A DNA stretch of 48,826 nt from the NCBI GenBank assembly GCA_017402845.1, contig JAFPLH010000045.1, positions 1 through 48,826 of the forward strand, given 5' to 3'. The notes under the pieces were generated by a model. The model searched no databases, was not told the origin of the DNA, and worked only from the letters and a program-made list of their open reading frames with translations. Both the position numbers and the translations under genes were made by a program. How positions within the stretch are numbered: the first letter of the stretch is position 1; every line of letters starts with the position of its first letter. Positions 41,848 to 48,826 of this stretch are shown here, piece after piece. Source of the stretch: Clostridia bacterium (GTDB lineage: Bacteria; Bacillota; Clostridia; Oscillospirales; Acutalibacteraceae).

Positions 41848-42051
41848 ATGAAATCACCCGAAGGTAAATATGCATGGACAGTAACAGTAGGCACAAAGGG
41901 ACAGATCGTTTTGCCGAAAGAGGCAAGAGATCTGTATAACATTCAACCCGGAGATACAATAATAATTCTGGGAGATCCGGAAAAAGGCATGGCTATTCCG
42001 CCGAAAAATCAGTTCTCCGATTTCTTTGGCAAAGTTTTCAATAACGATTAA
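41848..42051 (+). CDS. AbrB/SpoVT-like DNA-binding protein
   Basis: The 67-residue protein has a swapped-hairpin AbrB domain: WTVTVGTKGQIVLPKEARDL followed by YNIQPGDTIIILGDPEKGMA. Such proteins are transition-state regulators or antitoxins. Here no toxin gene follows; the next gene, 13 bases away, is a membrane-anchored amidohydrolase, so it may be a local autoregulator of that two-gene unit. The ATG at 41848 has AAAGGA 11 bases upstream. The frame is open 14 codons earlier, but there the sequence overlaps the promoter and start region. Confidence 0.85.
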   Translation: MKSPEGKYAWTVTVGTKGQIVLPKEARDLYNIQPGDTIIILGDPEKGMAIPPKNQFSDFFGKVFNND

Positions 42052-42064
42052 GGAGTGAGGTATT

Positions 42065-44020
42065 ATGCCAAAAGTATTAGGTATTCCGTTAATTGGCTTT
42101 ATTCAGATGATAATAGGTACTCTTGTTGTACTGTTTATACTGATAAAGTATCTCAAACAGCCGAAAAGAGCAAAAGACGGCGAGTATATTATATCCGACG
42201 TTCATATTATCGTAGGTGACGGAACAGAAAAAAACGGACAGTATGTATATATCAAAAAAGGTATTATCAAAAAAATCTCTGATACTCCGATAGAAAAGAA
42301 AAATGTAAAGGTCATTCACGGCAAGGGCAAAACCCTCATGCCCGGACTCATCGACAGCCATATACATATACAGGGCGGTTTTAACTGCCATAACGAAGAA
42401 GAAAGCGACGCATTCTTAAACGAAAAAATGCCTGAGATATTTCAGGAAAACGTTTTGAAATACGGCATAACAACTATCAAAGACTTAGACGCACCCAAGC
42501 ATTTTATTTACAAGCTCAGAGATAAAATCAAATCGGGTGAAATTCTCGGTCCGGAATTGTTGGTAGTAGGTCCTAATTTTACCGATCCCAACGGACACCC
42601 GGCAATTACATTAGGCTCAAACAGCGAATGGGCAAGATCGGAAATGTCAATTGAGGTAACAACTCCCAAAGATGTTTCGGCAGGAATTAAAGAGCTTAAA
42701 AATGCAGGTGTAGACTTTCTTAAATTTACATATCAGGGCGGAGATTTCTGGTATTTTGATAACAAGCTTGACATAACCAGAATAGACAAAAAGCTTATGC
42801 AGCAGATAATCAGCGAGGGCAAAGAAAACGGTCTGAAAGCTACTGCCCATGTATTCAAGTATGATGATGTAAAAGAGCTTCTCGAAGCCGGCATATACGG
42901 TATTGAACACGGTATTCTTGACAGAGATATTGAACCCGACGATCCTATAATAGAGCTTTGGAAAAAGTCGGGAGCGCATTTTGTTCCCACCGTAAATGCA
43001 ATGACCTACGAAAAAGAACCTACAAGAATGACTCACAGTATGCATAATCTTAAAGTTCTTTATGACGCCGGAATACTCATAGCCATGGGTACTGATAATA
43101 TGTTTGAGGTCATGAACGGCGAAGTTGAGCACAAAGAGCTTGCTTACTATGTTGAGGCAGGCTTAACGCCCATGCAGGCAATAACGCTTGCAACTAAAAA
43201 CAGTGCGGAGCATCTCGGAATTGCCCACAGAAAGGGACTTGTAAAAGAAGGTCTTGAAGCTGATCTTATTTTGCTTGATGAAAACCCTGCCGAAAATATC
43301 GCCAACATTTCAATGATAGACAGCGTATTCCTCAAAGGTGAAATAGTGTATTCGCAAACGATCATACAGTCATACGATATTCCCGAATACAAGTTCCCCG
43401 AAGCTCTTGTATCGGCAGAGTACGTCAATACCGAAGGCACAGAAAGCCGTATTCTGAACTTTGAGCGTTTTGAAAAAGAAAAGATCATCACTCAGACAAC
43501 ATTCAAAAACGGCGAGAAGTTCTCCTCAGAGGAATTTACTGTTGAAGAAAATCTTTCAGCGGTAAACTGGCATTATGTTCGTACTTGTGATAATACCGAC
43601 ATCACCGCCTGCAAAGTAAACGACAACATCAATATGAACGGTACGTTCAAGGGCAAAAAGAAAAACAAGAGCTTTAAGATCAGCAAGGGCTTGTGGTATC
43701 AGATGATGGATATGAATATGCCCGCATTCATTAATTCAAATCTTGACGAGATACTGTTCTATTCTATCGGCACAGGAGAAAACAGAGGCGCTATGTCACT
43801 GGGCGAATTTGCCGCTAAAAACTTAGGTACAGAAACGATCACAGTTGACGGCACAGAGTATTCTTGTGTAAAGGTCAGCTTTGTATTAACAATGTTTGCT
43901 TGGGCATGGACTGGGCTTTATTGGTACGACACTAAAACAGGTCAGCTTGTTCAAAGCGGCACAAAAAAAGATAAAAACGAAACTATACTCTGGAAATTAA
44001 AGAAATTTGAGTTTAAGTAA
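42065..44020 (+). CDS. Membrane-anchored amidohydrolase with a C-terminal DUF3108-like domain
   Basis: The 651-residue protein has an N-terminal membrane segment (about 10-28) and an amidohydrolase domain (about 40-430). Metal and catalytic residues are in place: H99 and H101 (IDSHIHI), K220 (DFLKFTYQ), H262 (KATAHVFK), H282 (IEHGI) and D344 (MGTDNM). This is the imidazolonepropionase/prolidase-like group with a carboxylated Lys. The final 200 residues (about 445-651) form a separate domain rich in beta strands (LSAVNWHYVRTCDN, GLYWYDTKTGQLVQSG) that resembles DUF3108 proteins. The substrate is not known. It follows the AbrB-like gene by 13 bases with a GGAGTGAGG site. Confidence 0.82.
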   Translation: MPKVLGIPLIGFIQMIIGTLVVLFILIKYLKQPKRAKDGEYIISDVHIIVGDGTEKNGQYVYIKKGIIKKISDTPIEKKNVKVIHGKGKTLMPGLIDSHIHIQGGFNCHNEEESDAFLNEKMPEIFQENVLKYGITTIKDLDAPKHFIYKLRDKIKSGEILGPELLVVGPNFTDPNGHPAITLGSNSEWARSEMSIEVTTPKDVSAGIKELKNAGVDFLKFTYQGGDFWYFDNKLDITRIDKKLMQQIISEGKENGLKATAHVFKYDDVKELLEAGIYGIEHGILDRDIEPDDPIIELWKKSGAHFVPTVNAMTYEKEPTRMTHSMHNLKVLYDAGILIAMGTDNMFEVMNGEVEHKELAYYVEAGLTPMQAITLATKNSAEHLGIAHRKGLVKEGLEADLILLDENPAENIANISMIDSVFLKGEIVYSQTIIQSYDIPEYKFPEALVSAEYVNTEGTESRILNFERFEKEKIITQTTFKNGEKFSSEEFTVEENLSAVNWHYVRTCDNTDITACKVNDNINMNGTFKGKKKNKSFKISKGLWYQMMDMNMPAFINSNLDEILFYSIGTGENRGAMSLGEFAAKNLGTETITVDGTEYSCVKVSFVLTMFAWAWTGLYWYDTKTGQLVQSGTKKDKNETILWKLKKFEFK

Positions 44021-44026
44021 TTCTTT

Positions 44027-44060
44027 GGCACATTGTTTTTTAACAGTGTGCCCTTTTTTT
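44027..44060 (+). terminator. Intrinsic terminator of the AbrB-amidohydrolase operon
   Basis: GGCACATTG pairs with CAGTGTGCC (one wobble) around an 8-base loop and is followed by C and seven T. Confidence 0.9.
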
Positions 44061-44108
44061 GAAATCAAAGGCTTATAGTTTTCAACATTACATATAGAGG
44101 CTGTGCAA

Positions 44109-44372
44109 AAATAAAGTTTTCGCTCAAGCCTTTTTCAAAAGGCTTGCAGGGTTCTAAGGGGCGGCGAGTCTCGCCTGCCGGCTCGGTCGGTGCTTCTGCT
44201 TTGCAGAGTTCTCCACCGGAGAACCGCACCCCCTTAGCCGCGGAAAGCCCTTTTAGGGGTGAATTTCAAAACAGTCTAAACGACTGTTTTTGAAAGAGAG
44301 GCATTTTGGCAGAAAATGCCCCTAAGTACTGTTTTGAGCTAAAGTCGCCCCGCCGCTCCAAGGCGGCACAAC
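44109..44372. repeat. Dispersed hairpin-rich repeat, copy B
   Basis: The outer parts match the reverse complement of 2190-2400 (see copy A). The variable centre, 44150-44245, is different: it is GC-rich, with hairpins GGTTCTCC/GGAGAAC-type and the 29-base module at 44166-44194 that recurs reversed at 48767-48795. The right edge CCGCCGCTCCAAGGCGGC is another stem. An open frame of 65 codons in it has no homology-like features and no ribosome site. Confidence 0.85.
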
Positions 44373-44499
44373 AAAGTATGACAGCGATAAAACAAAATCA
44401 ACATCGCTTTTTTCACGGTCTGTATGTAAAATGTGTAAAACTCAACCAAGCTCAGCAAGCAAGATATACAAAATTTTATTGTTTTATCGCAAAATATTA

Positions 44500-44529
44500 T
44501 TGACACTTCTTAAAGTATCAGTGTATAAT
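44500..44529 (+). promoter_or_regulatory. Promoter of the glycosylase-GrpB-hydrolase operon
   Basis: Perfect TTGACA (44500-44505) and perfect TATAAT (44524-44529) are separated by 18 bases. The start codon of the first gene is 34 bases on. Confidence 0.8.
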
Positions 44530-44563
44530 AAAGTGTGTATATATTATTATTGGAGTAACAATT

Positions 44564-45049
44564 ATGCGATTGGAACATGAGTTTTCCCCCATTTATAACG
44601 AAAATTCGAAGGTACTGATACTCGGCAGCTTTCCGTCAGTAAAGTCAAGAGAACAATGCTTTTATTACGGTCACCCACAAAACCGCTTCTGGCGGCTGCT
44701 CGCTATGATTTGCAGATCAGATGTTCCCACCACTGTTAAAGATAAAAAAGCTTTATGTTTATCAAACGGTATCGCATTGTGGGACGTTATACAATCATGT
44801 GAAATAAAAGGTTCAAGCGACAGCTCTATCAAAAATGTAAAGGTAAACGATCTCAGTGTTATTTTAGACAACTGCAATATACAAAAAATATTTGTAAACG
44901 GCGGTACGGCTTATGATCTGTTCGTAAAATATCAGCAAACCACCATAAACAAACACGCCGTTAAGCTGCCGTCTACAAGTCCGGCAAATGCAGCATGGAG
45001 TTTAGAACGATTGTACAGCGCTTGGTGTATCATAGAGGAGTATTTATGA
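44564..45049 (+). CDS. Hypoxanthine-DNA glycosylase (uracil-DNA glycosylase superfamily, family 6)
   Basis: The 161-residue protein should remove hypoxanthine (deaminated adenine) from DNA. Family features are VLILGSFPSVKSREQCFYYG and HPQNRFWRLL at the N-terminus, the ALWDVIQSCEIKGSSDSSI segment, IFVNGGTAYDLF, and the C-terminal loop LPSTSPANAAW that replaces the HPS motif. The length is typical. A GGAG site precedes the ATG. The next gene overlaps its stop codon by four bases (ATGA). Confidence 0.92.
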   Translation: MRLEHEFSPIYNENSKVLILGSFPSVKSREQCFYYGHPQNRFWRLLAMICRSDVPTTVKDKKALCLSNGIALWDVIQSCEIKGSSDSSIKNVKVNDLSVILDNCNIQKIFVNGGTAYDLFVKYQQTTINKHAVKLPSTSPANAAWSLERLYSAWCIIEEYL

Positions 45050-45585
45050 GTATCGGTTTAAAAAGAGGAACTGTTCTTCTTGAAGATCATCAGCCCGAAT
45101 GGGATATATCAGCACAACAAACTATAAGAACAATTAAAAGCATTTTGCAGGAAAACGCTGTTGATATTTGTCACGTTGGGAGTACGTCAATAAAAAGCAT
45201 ACCTGCAAAGCCTATTATAGACATTGCGGCAGGTGTGATTGATCTTGACGCTGTTCTTGCTAAAAAAGAGGAGCTTGCAGAAAAAAATATCATTTTCAGA
45301 TTTGAAGAAAGACCGGAACATCTGCTGTTTGTTTGCGGTGATTTTGAAAATGATACACGCACTCATCATATACACGTTGTTTTATATAATTCCAAAGAAT
45401 GGAACGATTACATTAATTTCAGCGATTATCTGAATCAAAATGAAAACGCCGCACAGGAATATGCGGCATTAAAAAAAGAACTTGCAAAAAAATACCCGAA
45501 CGACAGAATAGCTTATACAAACGGAAAAAGCAGGTTTATACAGAAAATATGCAAATACGTTCAGGATAAAAAAGGAGATGTTTGA
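45046..45585 (+). CDS. GrpB/UPF0157 family nucleotidyltransferase-like protein
   Basis: The 179-residue protein belongs to the GrpB family, which has a nucleotidyltransferase-like fold. It shows HVGSTSIKSIPAKPIIDIAA (the GS and D-x-D-like site), HHIHVVLYNSKEW and the C-terminal YPNDRIAYTNGKSRFI. The usual family motif GSTSVPGLxAKPIIDI is slightly changed (IKSI in place of VPGL). The molecular role of the family is unknown. The start at 45046 overlaps the glycosylase stop; GAGGAG is 5 bases before it. The next gene begins directly after its stop codon. Confidence 0.88.
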   Translation: MSIGLKRGTVLLEDHQPEWDISAQQTIRTIKSILQENAVDICHVGSTSIKSIPAKPIIDIAAGVIDLDAVLAKKEELAEKNIIFRFEERPEHLLFVCGDFENDTRTHHIHVVLYNSKEWNDYINFSDYLNQNENAAQEYAALKKELAKKYPNDRIAYTNGKSRFIQKICKYVQDKKGDV

Positions 45586-47460
45586 ATGGCTAAACGAACA
45601 ATATGTTTTATTATTACGCTGCTATTAACCGCAGCTTTATGCTTGTCTGCAAGTGCGGAAGAAGTTCCGCTGACGGTATCGTATGAAAACAAAGACAATA
45701 TCAAGTCTGCACTCAACGAGCTTATAGACAAAAACTATAACTTTACTCCTTCTGTTTCTATTACAGTATTTGATGACAAGCAGGACATTTGTACTATTTC
45801 TTACGGGTGTGCAGATATCGAAGCTAATATTGAGGCTGACGAAAACACAGTTTATGAATGGGGTTCTGTTTCAAAGCTTCTTGTTTGGACAAGCGCTATG
45901 CAGCTTTATGAACAGGGTAAGCTTGACTTAAACGAAGATATAAGAAATTATCTTCCTAAGGGATTTCTGAATAATCTTTCTTACAAAGACGCTATTACTA
46001 TGACCGAGCTTATGAATCACACCGCAGGCTTTCAAGAAACAACAGCGGAAATAGAAACAAAGAATTTATCTGATATATTGCCGCTTGACAAGGCTTTGAA
46101 AACCACTGCACCGGCACAGGCTGCCCGTCCGGGTGAAACTGTTTCTTACTCAAACTGGGGCGCATCTCTTGCAGGATATGTTGTTAGCTGCATAAGCGGT
46201 ATGGATTATGCTGACTACGTAAAGGAAAATATCTTTGACAAGCTGGGAATGGAGCATACTTATATACGCCCTGACGCCTCAGATAACGAATGGGCAGCAG
46301 AACAAAGACATCTTCTCCATAGCTATATCCCTGATTATATTATGGACACCGTTACCGATCTGGGCGAATGCAGAACATATATAAATTTATACCCCGCAGG
46401 TTCTGCCGGCGGTACTATTTCGGATATGGCAAAGTTTGCAAAAGCTTTTCTTTGCGACAGTAAGAACTGCCCTCTTTTTGAAAAGGACGATACTCTTGAT
46501 ATTATGCTTTCACCGTCTTTTACGTTCGGTGACGGATCACCGAGAATTTGTCACGGTATGTTCTATACCCTTTACGGTGACGGACTCTACGGTCACGGCG
46601 GTAATACATCTGCCTGTTCATCTGATCTGGAGCTGGACTTAAAGAATAAGACCGGTTATGTAATGATGATAAACTCACCCGGAGATCATATTTATTCATA
46701 TAAACTTCCTGAATTGCTTTACGGTTATAAGGAGATACCGGCTCAAAGCAATTTTGAACGTGTCGATATTTCGGGAAATTACAAAATGGGCAGAAGCTCC
46801 TGCGGCGCAGGTATGCTGAAAATAGCAGGCGTGTTTGAAGACGCTATGAAAGTTTTTGACAACGGCGGTTATTATTCAAGCTCAAACGGCATTACAAAGC
46901 TAACGCAAATTACAGATACATTTTTTGAAGCTGAGCTTCCGAACGGCAAAAAACGATATTATGCTGTTAAAAAAGACTCAAACGGCAATGCTGCCGCACT
47001 GGAATCTTATCAGGCGATAGATTTTATAAAAATAAGCGACGCTCAATTCTATACTGAAAGGATCATGGTTATTCTTCTCTTGGTATCAATTTGCATACCC
47101 GCAGTTTTGTTTTTTGTTTACCTTATACGGCTGAAAAAGTATAAGGATACAGATCTCAAAAAATTCAAAACAACACAGCTTCTCGCAGCTCTGATGAAAG
47201 TTTTGATACTTGCAGAAGCTATTGCGATCGGTCTGACATTAGGCATTATATTAAACGGCGGTAAGCTTCTTTTAGCATTGGCGGCAATTATACTTTGTGC
47301 TTTGGCTATTGCCGAGTTTGCTTTGTGTTTACGCTGTCGGTTTTATAAAAATGAGCAAAAGCCCGATAAAACCATTCTGCTCAATATTGAAACTGTTTGC
47401 AGCATTATTACTATTGTATGTATAGTTTACTGGAGATTATTTCAATGGTGGGGTTTCTAA
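45586..47460 (+). CDS. Beta-lactamase-family (class C/PBP4*-like) serine hydrolase with C-terminal membrane domain
   Basis: The 624-residue protein has a signal peptide ending at ASA (residues 1-24), a serine beta-lactamase-like domain (about 30-400), a beta-rich segment (about 405-490), and four membrane helices (about 498-520, 540-562, 568-585 and 605-620). Catalytic residues are S94 and K97 (GSVSK), Y188 and N190 (YSN), and H337-G (HGG), all present. Such proteins hydrolyse esters, peptides or D-amino acid bonds on the outer face; a lactamase role is not implied. The ATG follows directly after the GrpB stop codon, with AAAGGAG in the end of that gene. Confidence 0.88.
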   Translation: MAKRTICFIITLLLTAALCLSASAEEVPLTVSYENKDNIKSALNELIDKNYNFTPSVSITVFDDKQDICTISYGCADIEANIEADENTVYEWGSVSKLLVWTSAMQLYEQGKLDLNEDIRNYLPKGFLNNLSYKDAITMTELMNHTAGFQETTAEIETKNLSDILPLDKALKTTAPAQAARPGETVSYSNWGASLAGYVVSCISGMDYADYVKENIFDKLGMEHTYIRPDASDNEWAAEQRHLLHSYIPDYIMDTVTDLGECRTYINLYPAGSAGGTISDMAKFAKAFLCDSKNCPLFEKDDTLDIMLSPSFTFGDGSPRICHGMFYTLYGDGLYGHGGNTSACSSDLELDLKNKTGYVMMINSPGDHIYSYKLPELLYGYKEIPAQSNFERVDISGNYKMGRSSCGAGMLKIAGVFEDAMKVFDNGGYYSSSNGITKLTQITDTFFEAELPNGKKRYYAVKKDSNGNAAALESYQAIDFIKISDAQFYTERIMVILLLVSICIPAVLFFVYLIRLKKYKDTDLKKFKTTQLLAALMKVLILAEAIAIGLTLGIILNGGKLLLALAAIILCALAIAEFALCLRCRFYKNEQKPDKTILLNIETVCSIITIVCIVYWRLFQWWGF

Positions 47461-47474
47461 CGAGGTGAATCAAT

Positions 47475-48578
47475 ATGTCAAAAGCTAAGAAAATATTTAA
47501 GATAATAGGTTTTATCCTTTTAGGGTTAATTATTGTCTGCATATTATTTATCATAGTATCGCTTATCAATCATAAGGTAAAATCAGCAAAAGAATGGACT
47601 ATGCTTGAAGAAAAGGGTTATGTCAATCTTGTTGACGCCCGTGATTACAAGATGAATGCGCCTTACTGGGGCAATACTGAGGGAAAACACACCGTAGTCT
47701 GTATGTCCGGTATGGGTGTTGACGACTGTTCTCTTACCATGAGAAAAATTTCAAAAGGTATTGAAGACGACTGCCTTATCGTATGCCTTGATCGTGCCGG
47801 ATATGGATTGAGTGATGATACAAAAGACGAACAGACATGTGAAAGCATTGTCGAAAATTGCCGCACAGCACTTAAAAACGCCGGTTTTGAAGCACCCTAT
47901 ATACTAATGCCTCATTCTATTGCCGGCATATACTCTACATATTGGGAAAGCGTTTATCCCGATGAGATAGAGGGCATATTGTTTCTCGATACAACACCTG
48001 TACTTAACAAAGAGATTTTTGAAGATGAAAAGCCAAAAGGTGCTGTTACTGAGTTTCTGTATACATTCTCATGCGATGTTGGATTAGACAGATTCTTTCC
48101 TAAGCTATATTGGACATATCTGCCGGATTTCTATACCGAAGAAGAAATTGAAATACACAACGCACTATATGCACAAAGCAGTCAGACTCATGCACTCATT
48201 TCAGAAAATAACAATATAAATAAAAATAGCTTACTGGCTTATGAAAAGTTTATAAAAACAGATATTCCCAAAACGTATATCGGCAGCAGCTACCACTTTG
48301 AAACGGTTGATGATTTCAAGCAGTTTATCGAAGTTTTTAACGAGGATATGCGCCGAAGCGGTAAACCGGAAGATCACAAAACAGACGAAGAGTATGAACA
48401 AATGCTTCCGGGCTTTAATAACTTTTGGGAGCAAAACTATGTTCCGTATATAGAATCTCTCGGAAACTGCGAGATAGTGACTATTCCGACAGGACACATG
48501 ACATACGAGTATAAGCCTGATGAAGTAGGCGAAGTTCTCGTGCAGCTTGTAGAAAAAGTTGAAGCCGCAAAAAAATAA
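47475..48578 (+). CDS. Membrane-anchored alpha/beta hydrolase
   Basis: The 367-residue protein has one N-terminal membrane segment (about 9-33) and an alpha/beta-hydrolase domain facing outward. The oxyanion region MSGMGVDDC is followed by CLDRAGYGLSDD. The nucleophile elbow is PHSIAGIYSTYW with S148, and the likely catalytic His is H341 in TGHMTYEY. The elbow lacks the first Gly of the usual GxSxG (it is HSIAG). It is last in the operon, 14 bases after the serine hydrolase, with a GAGGTG site; two exported hydrolases side by side may act on the same surface compound. Confidence 0.88.
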   Translation: MSKAKKIFKIIGFILLGLIIVCILFIIVSLINHKVKSAKEWTMLEEKGYVNLVDARDYKMNAPYWGNTEGKHTVVCMSGMGVDDCSLTMRKISKGIEDDCLIVCLDRAGYGLSDDTKDEQTCESIVENCRTALKNAGFEAPYILMPHSIAGIYSTYWESVYPDEIEGILFLDTTPVLNKEIFEDEKPKGAVTEFLYTFSCDVGLDRFFPKLYWTYLPDFYTEEEIEIHNALYAQSSQTHALISENNNINKNSLLAYEKFIKTDIPKTYIGSSYHFETVDDFKQFIEVFNEDMRRSGKPEDHKTDEEYEQMLPGFNNFWEQNYVPYIESLGNCEIVTIPTGHMTYEYKPDEVGEVLVQLVEKVEAAKK

Positions 48579-48596
48579 TTCTCATCACAACAAAAA

Positions 48597-48626
48597 GCAA
48601 TCCTTATTTTCGGGATTGCTTTTTTT
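48597..48626 (+). terminator. Intrinsic terminator of the glycosylase-GrpB-hydrolase operon
   Basis: GCAATCC pairs with GGATTGC around a 9-base loop, with flanking A and T runs that extend the stem, and seven or more T follow. Confidence 0.92.
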
Positions 48627-48651
48627 CTACACACAATACTTGAAAATATAT

Positions 48652-48826
48652 AAGGGCATCTCTAAAAACCTGCCGTCGTTCAGACGTGCCGCAGATTTAG
48701 TCGGCAGACGGCACTTTAAAATCGCCGGGTGCAGTCTGCCGGTGGCAGACGTTGCCGCAAGGCAACAGCACCGACCGAGCCGGCAGGCGAGACTCATACT
48801 GACGTATGTCAAGATTTTTTGTGCAA
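48652..48826. repeat. Mosaic repeat running off the window end (families C, B-module and D)
   Basis: It starts as family C (AAGGGCATCTCTAAAAACCT, then GTCGTTCAGACGTGCCG, TAGTCGGCAG, AATCGCCGGG). A run of GC-rich hairpins follows (GTCTGCCGGTGGCAGAC, GTTGCCGCAAGGCAAC). Then comes the 29-base module shared, reversed, with copy B (44166-44194). It ends TACTGACGTATGTCAAG and GTGCAA, which match the interior of the family D element at about 1215-1250. No reading frame in it looks like a gene. Confidence 0.8.

Noticed and set aside
41848..44020. Toxin-antitoxin pair
   Set aside because: The AbrB-like protein could be an antitoxin, but the partner is a 651-residue amidohydrolase with intact metal sites, not a toxin family.
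44306..44503. 65-codon open frame in repeat copy B
   Set aside because: It lies mostly in the repeat, has no ribosome binding site and no protein-like pattern.
45586..47460. Antibiotic resistance beta-lactamase
   Set aside because: The domain family is shared by many esterases and peptidases, and the four-helix membrane domain and operon context do not suggest a lactamase.
1..48826. Genomic island or prophage
   Set aside because: No integrase, phage structural gene, att-like duplication or tRNA gene was seen, and gene style is uniform.

Overview
The window looks like a chromosomal segment of a low-to-moderate G+C anaerobic Firmicute, most likely a Ruminococcus-like member of the Oscillospiraceae (Clostridia). 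The grounds are strong GGAGG-type ribosome binding sites, an rpsF-ssb-rpsR operon, ftsE-ftsX-M23-S41 order, a HutP/T-box-free asnB, a carbohydrate ABC importer without its own ATPase, and a secreted protein with a type I dockerin, the cellulosome plug used by Ruminococcus and relatives. No phage, integrase, transposase, CRISPR array, rRNA or tRNA gene was seen. The species call is inference.

Layout. 1-2.2 kb: rpmB, a DnaQ-like exonuclease and greA. 2.4-6.9 kb (minus): ftsE, ftsX, an EnvC/PcsB-like M23 protein and an S41-family protein that appears to have lost both catalytic residues and its PDZ domain. 7.1-12.2 kb (minus): a CdaR-type regulator, asparagine synthase, endonuclease III and a Nudix hydrolase. 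12.3-19.2 kb: the most interesting locus. A plus-strand operon encodes an MBOAT membrane O-acyltransferase, a DHHW (AlgJ/AlgX-like) exported protein, an FkbH-type HAD-IIIC enzyme and an acyl carrier protein, with a degenerate DHHW paralogue transcribed divergently. I infer a Dlt-like machine in which an FkbH enzyme charges the carrier protein (by family precedent with a glyceryl unit) and the MBOAT/DHHW pair passes it to a surface polymer.

19.3-25.9 kb: cardiolipin synthase, then a minus-strand MacB-type efflux or export operon with two different membrane-fusion adaptors, one carrying a domain of about 190 residues inside its hairpin. 26-31.3 kb: rpsF-ssb-rpsR with a leader that can sequester its Shine-Dalgarno sequence, ackA, and divergently tmcAL and hflX. 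31.4-35.2 kb: a maltodextrin-type importer (binding protein, two permeases) with an intrinsic terminator after the binding-protein gene. 35.7-36.4 kb: a membrane gene split by a frameshift in a TA tract. 36.6-39.9 kb: murE, ychF, a GNAT acetyltransferase. 40-44 kb: a minimal protein kinase-like protein, a dockerin-CAP secreted protein, and an AbrB-like gene with a membrane-anchored amidohydrolase. 44.5-48.6 kb: a four-gene operon of hypoxanthine-DNA glycosylase, GrpB-like protein, beta-lactamase-family serine hydrolase and alpha/beta hydrolase.

The intergenic spaces hold at least three families of short, hairpin-rich dispersed repeats without coding capacity. Copies are found at both ends of the window in both orientations, and modules are shared between families, so the elements look like mosaics. 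Several touch promoters or 5' leaders and create false N-terminal extensions of reading frames. All functional calls come from reading sequence motifs; no search or fold prediction was run.
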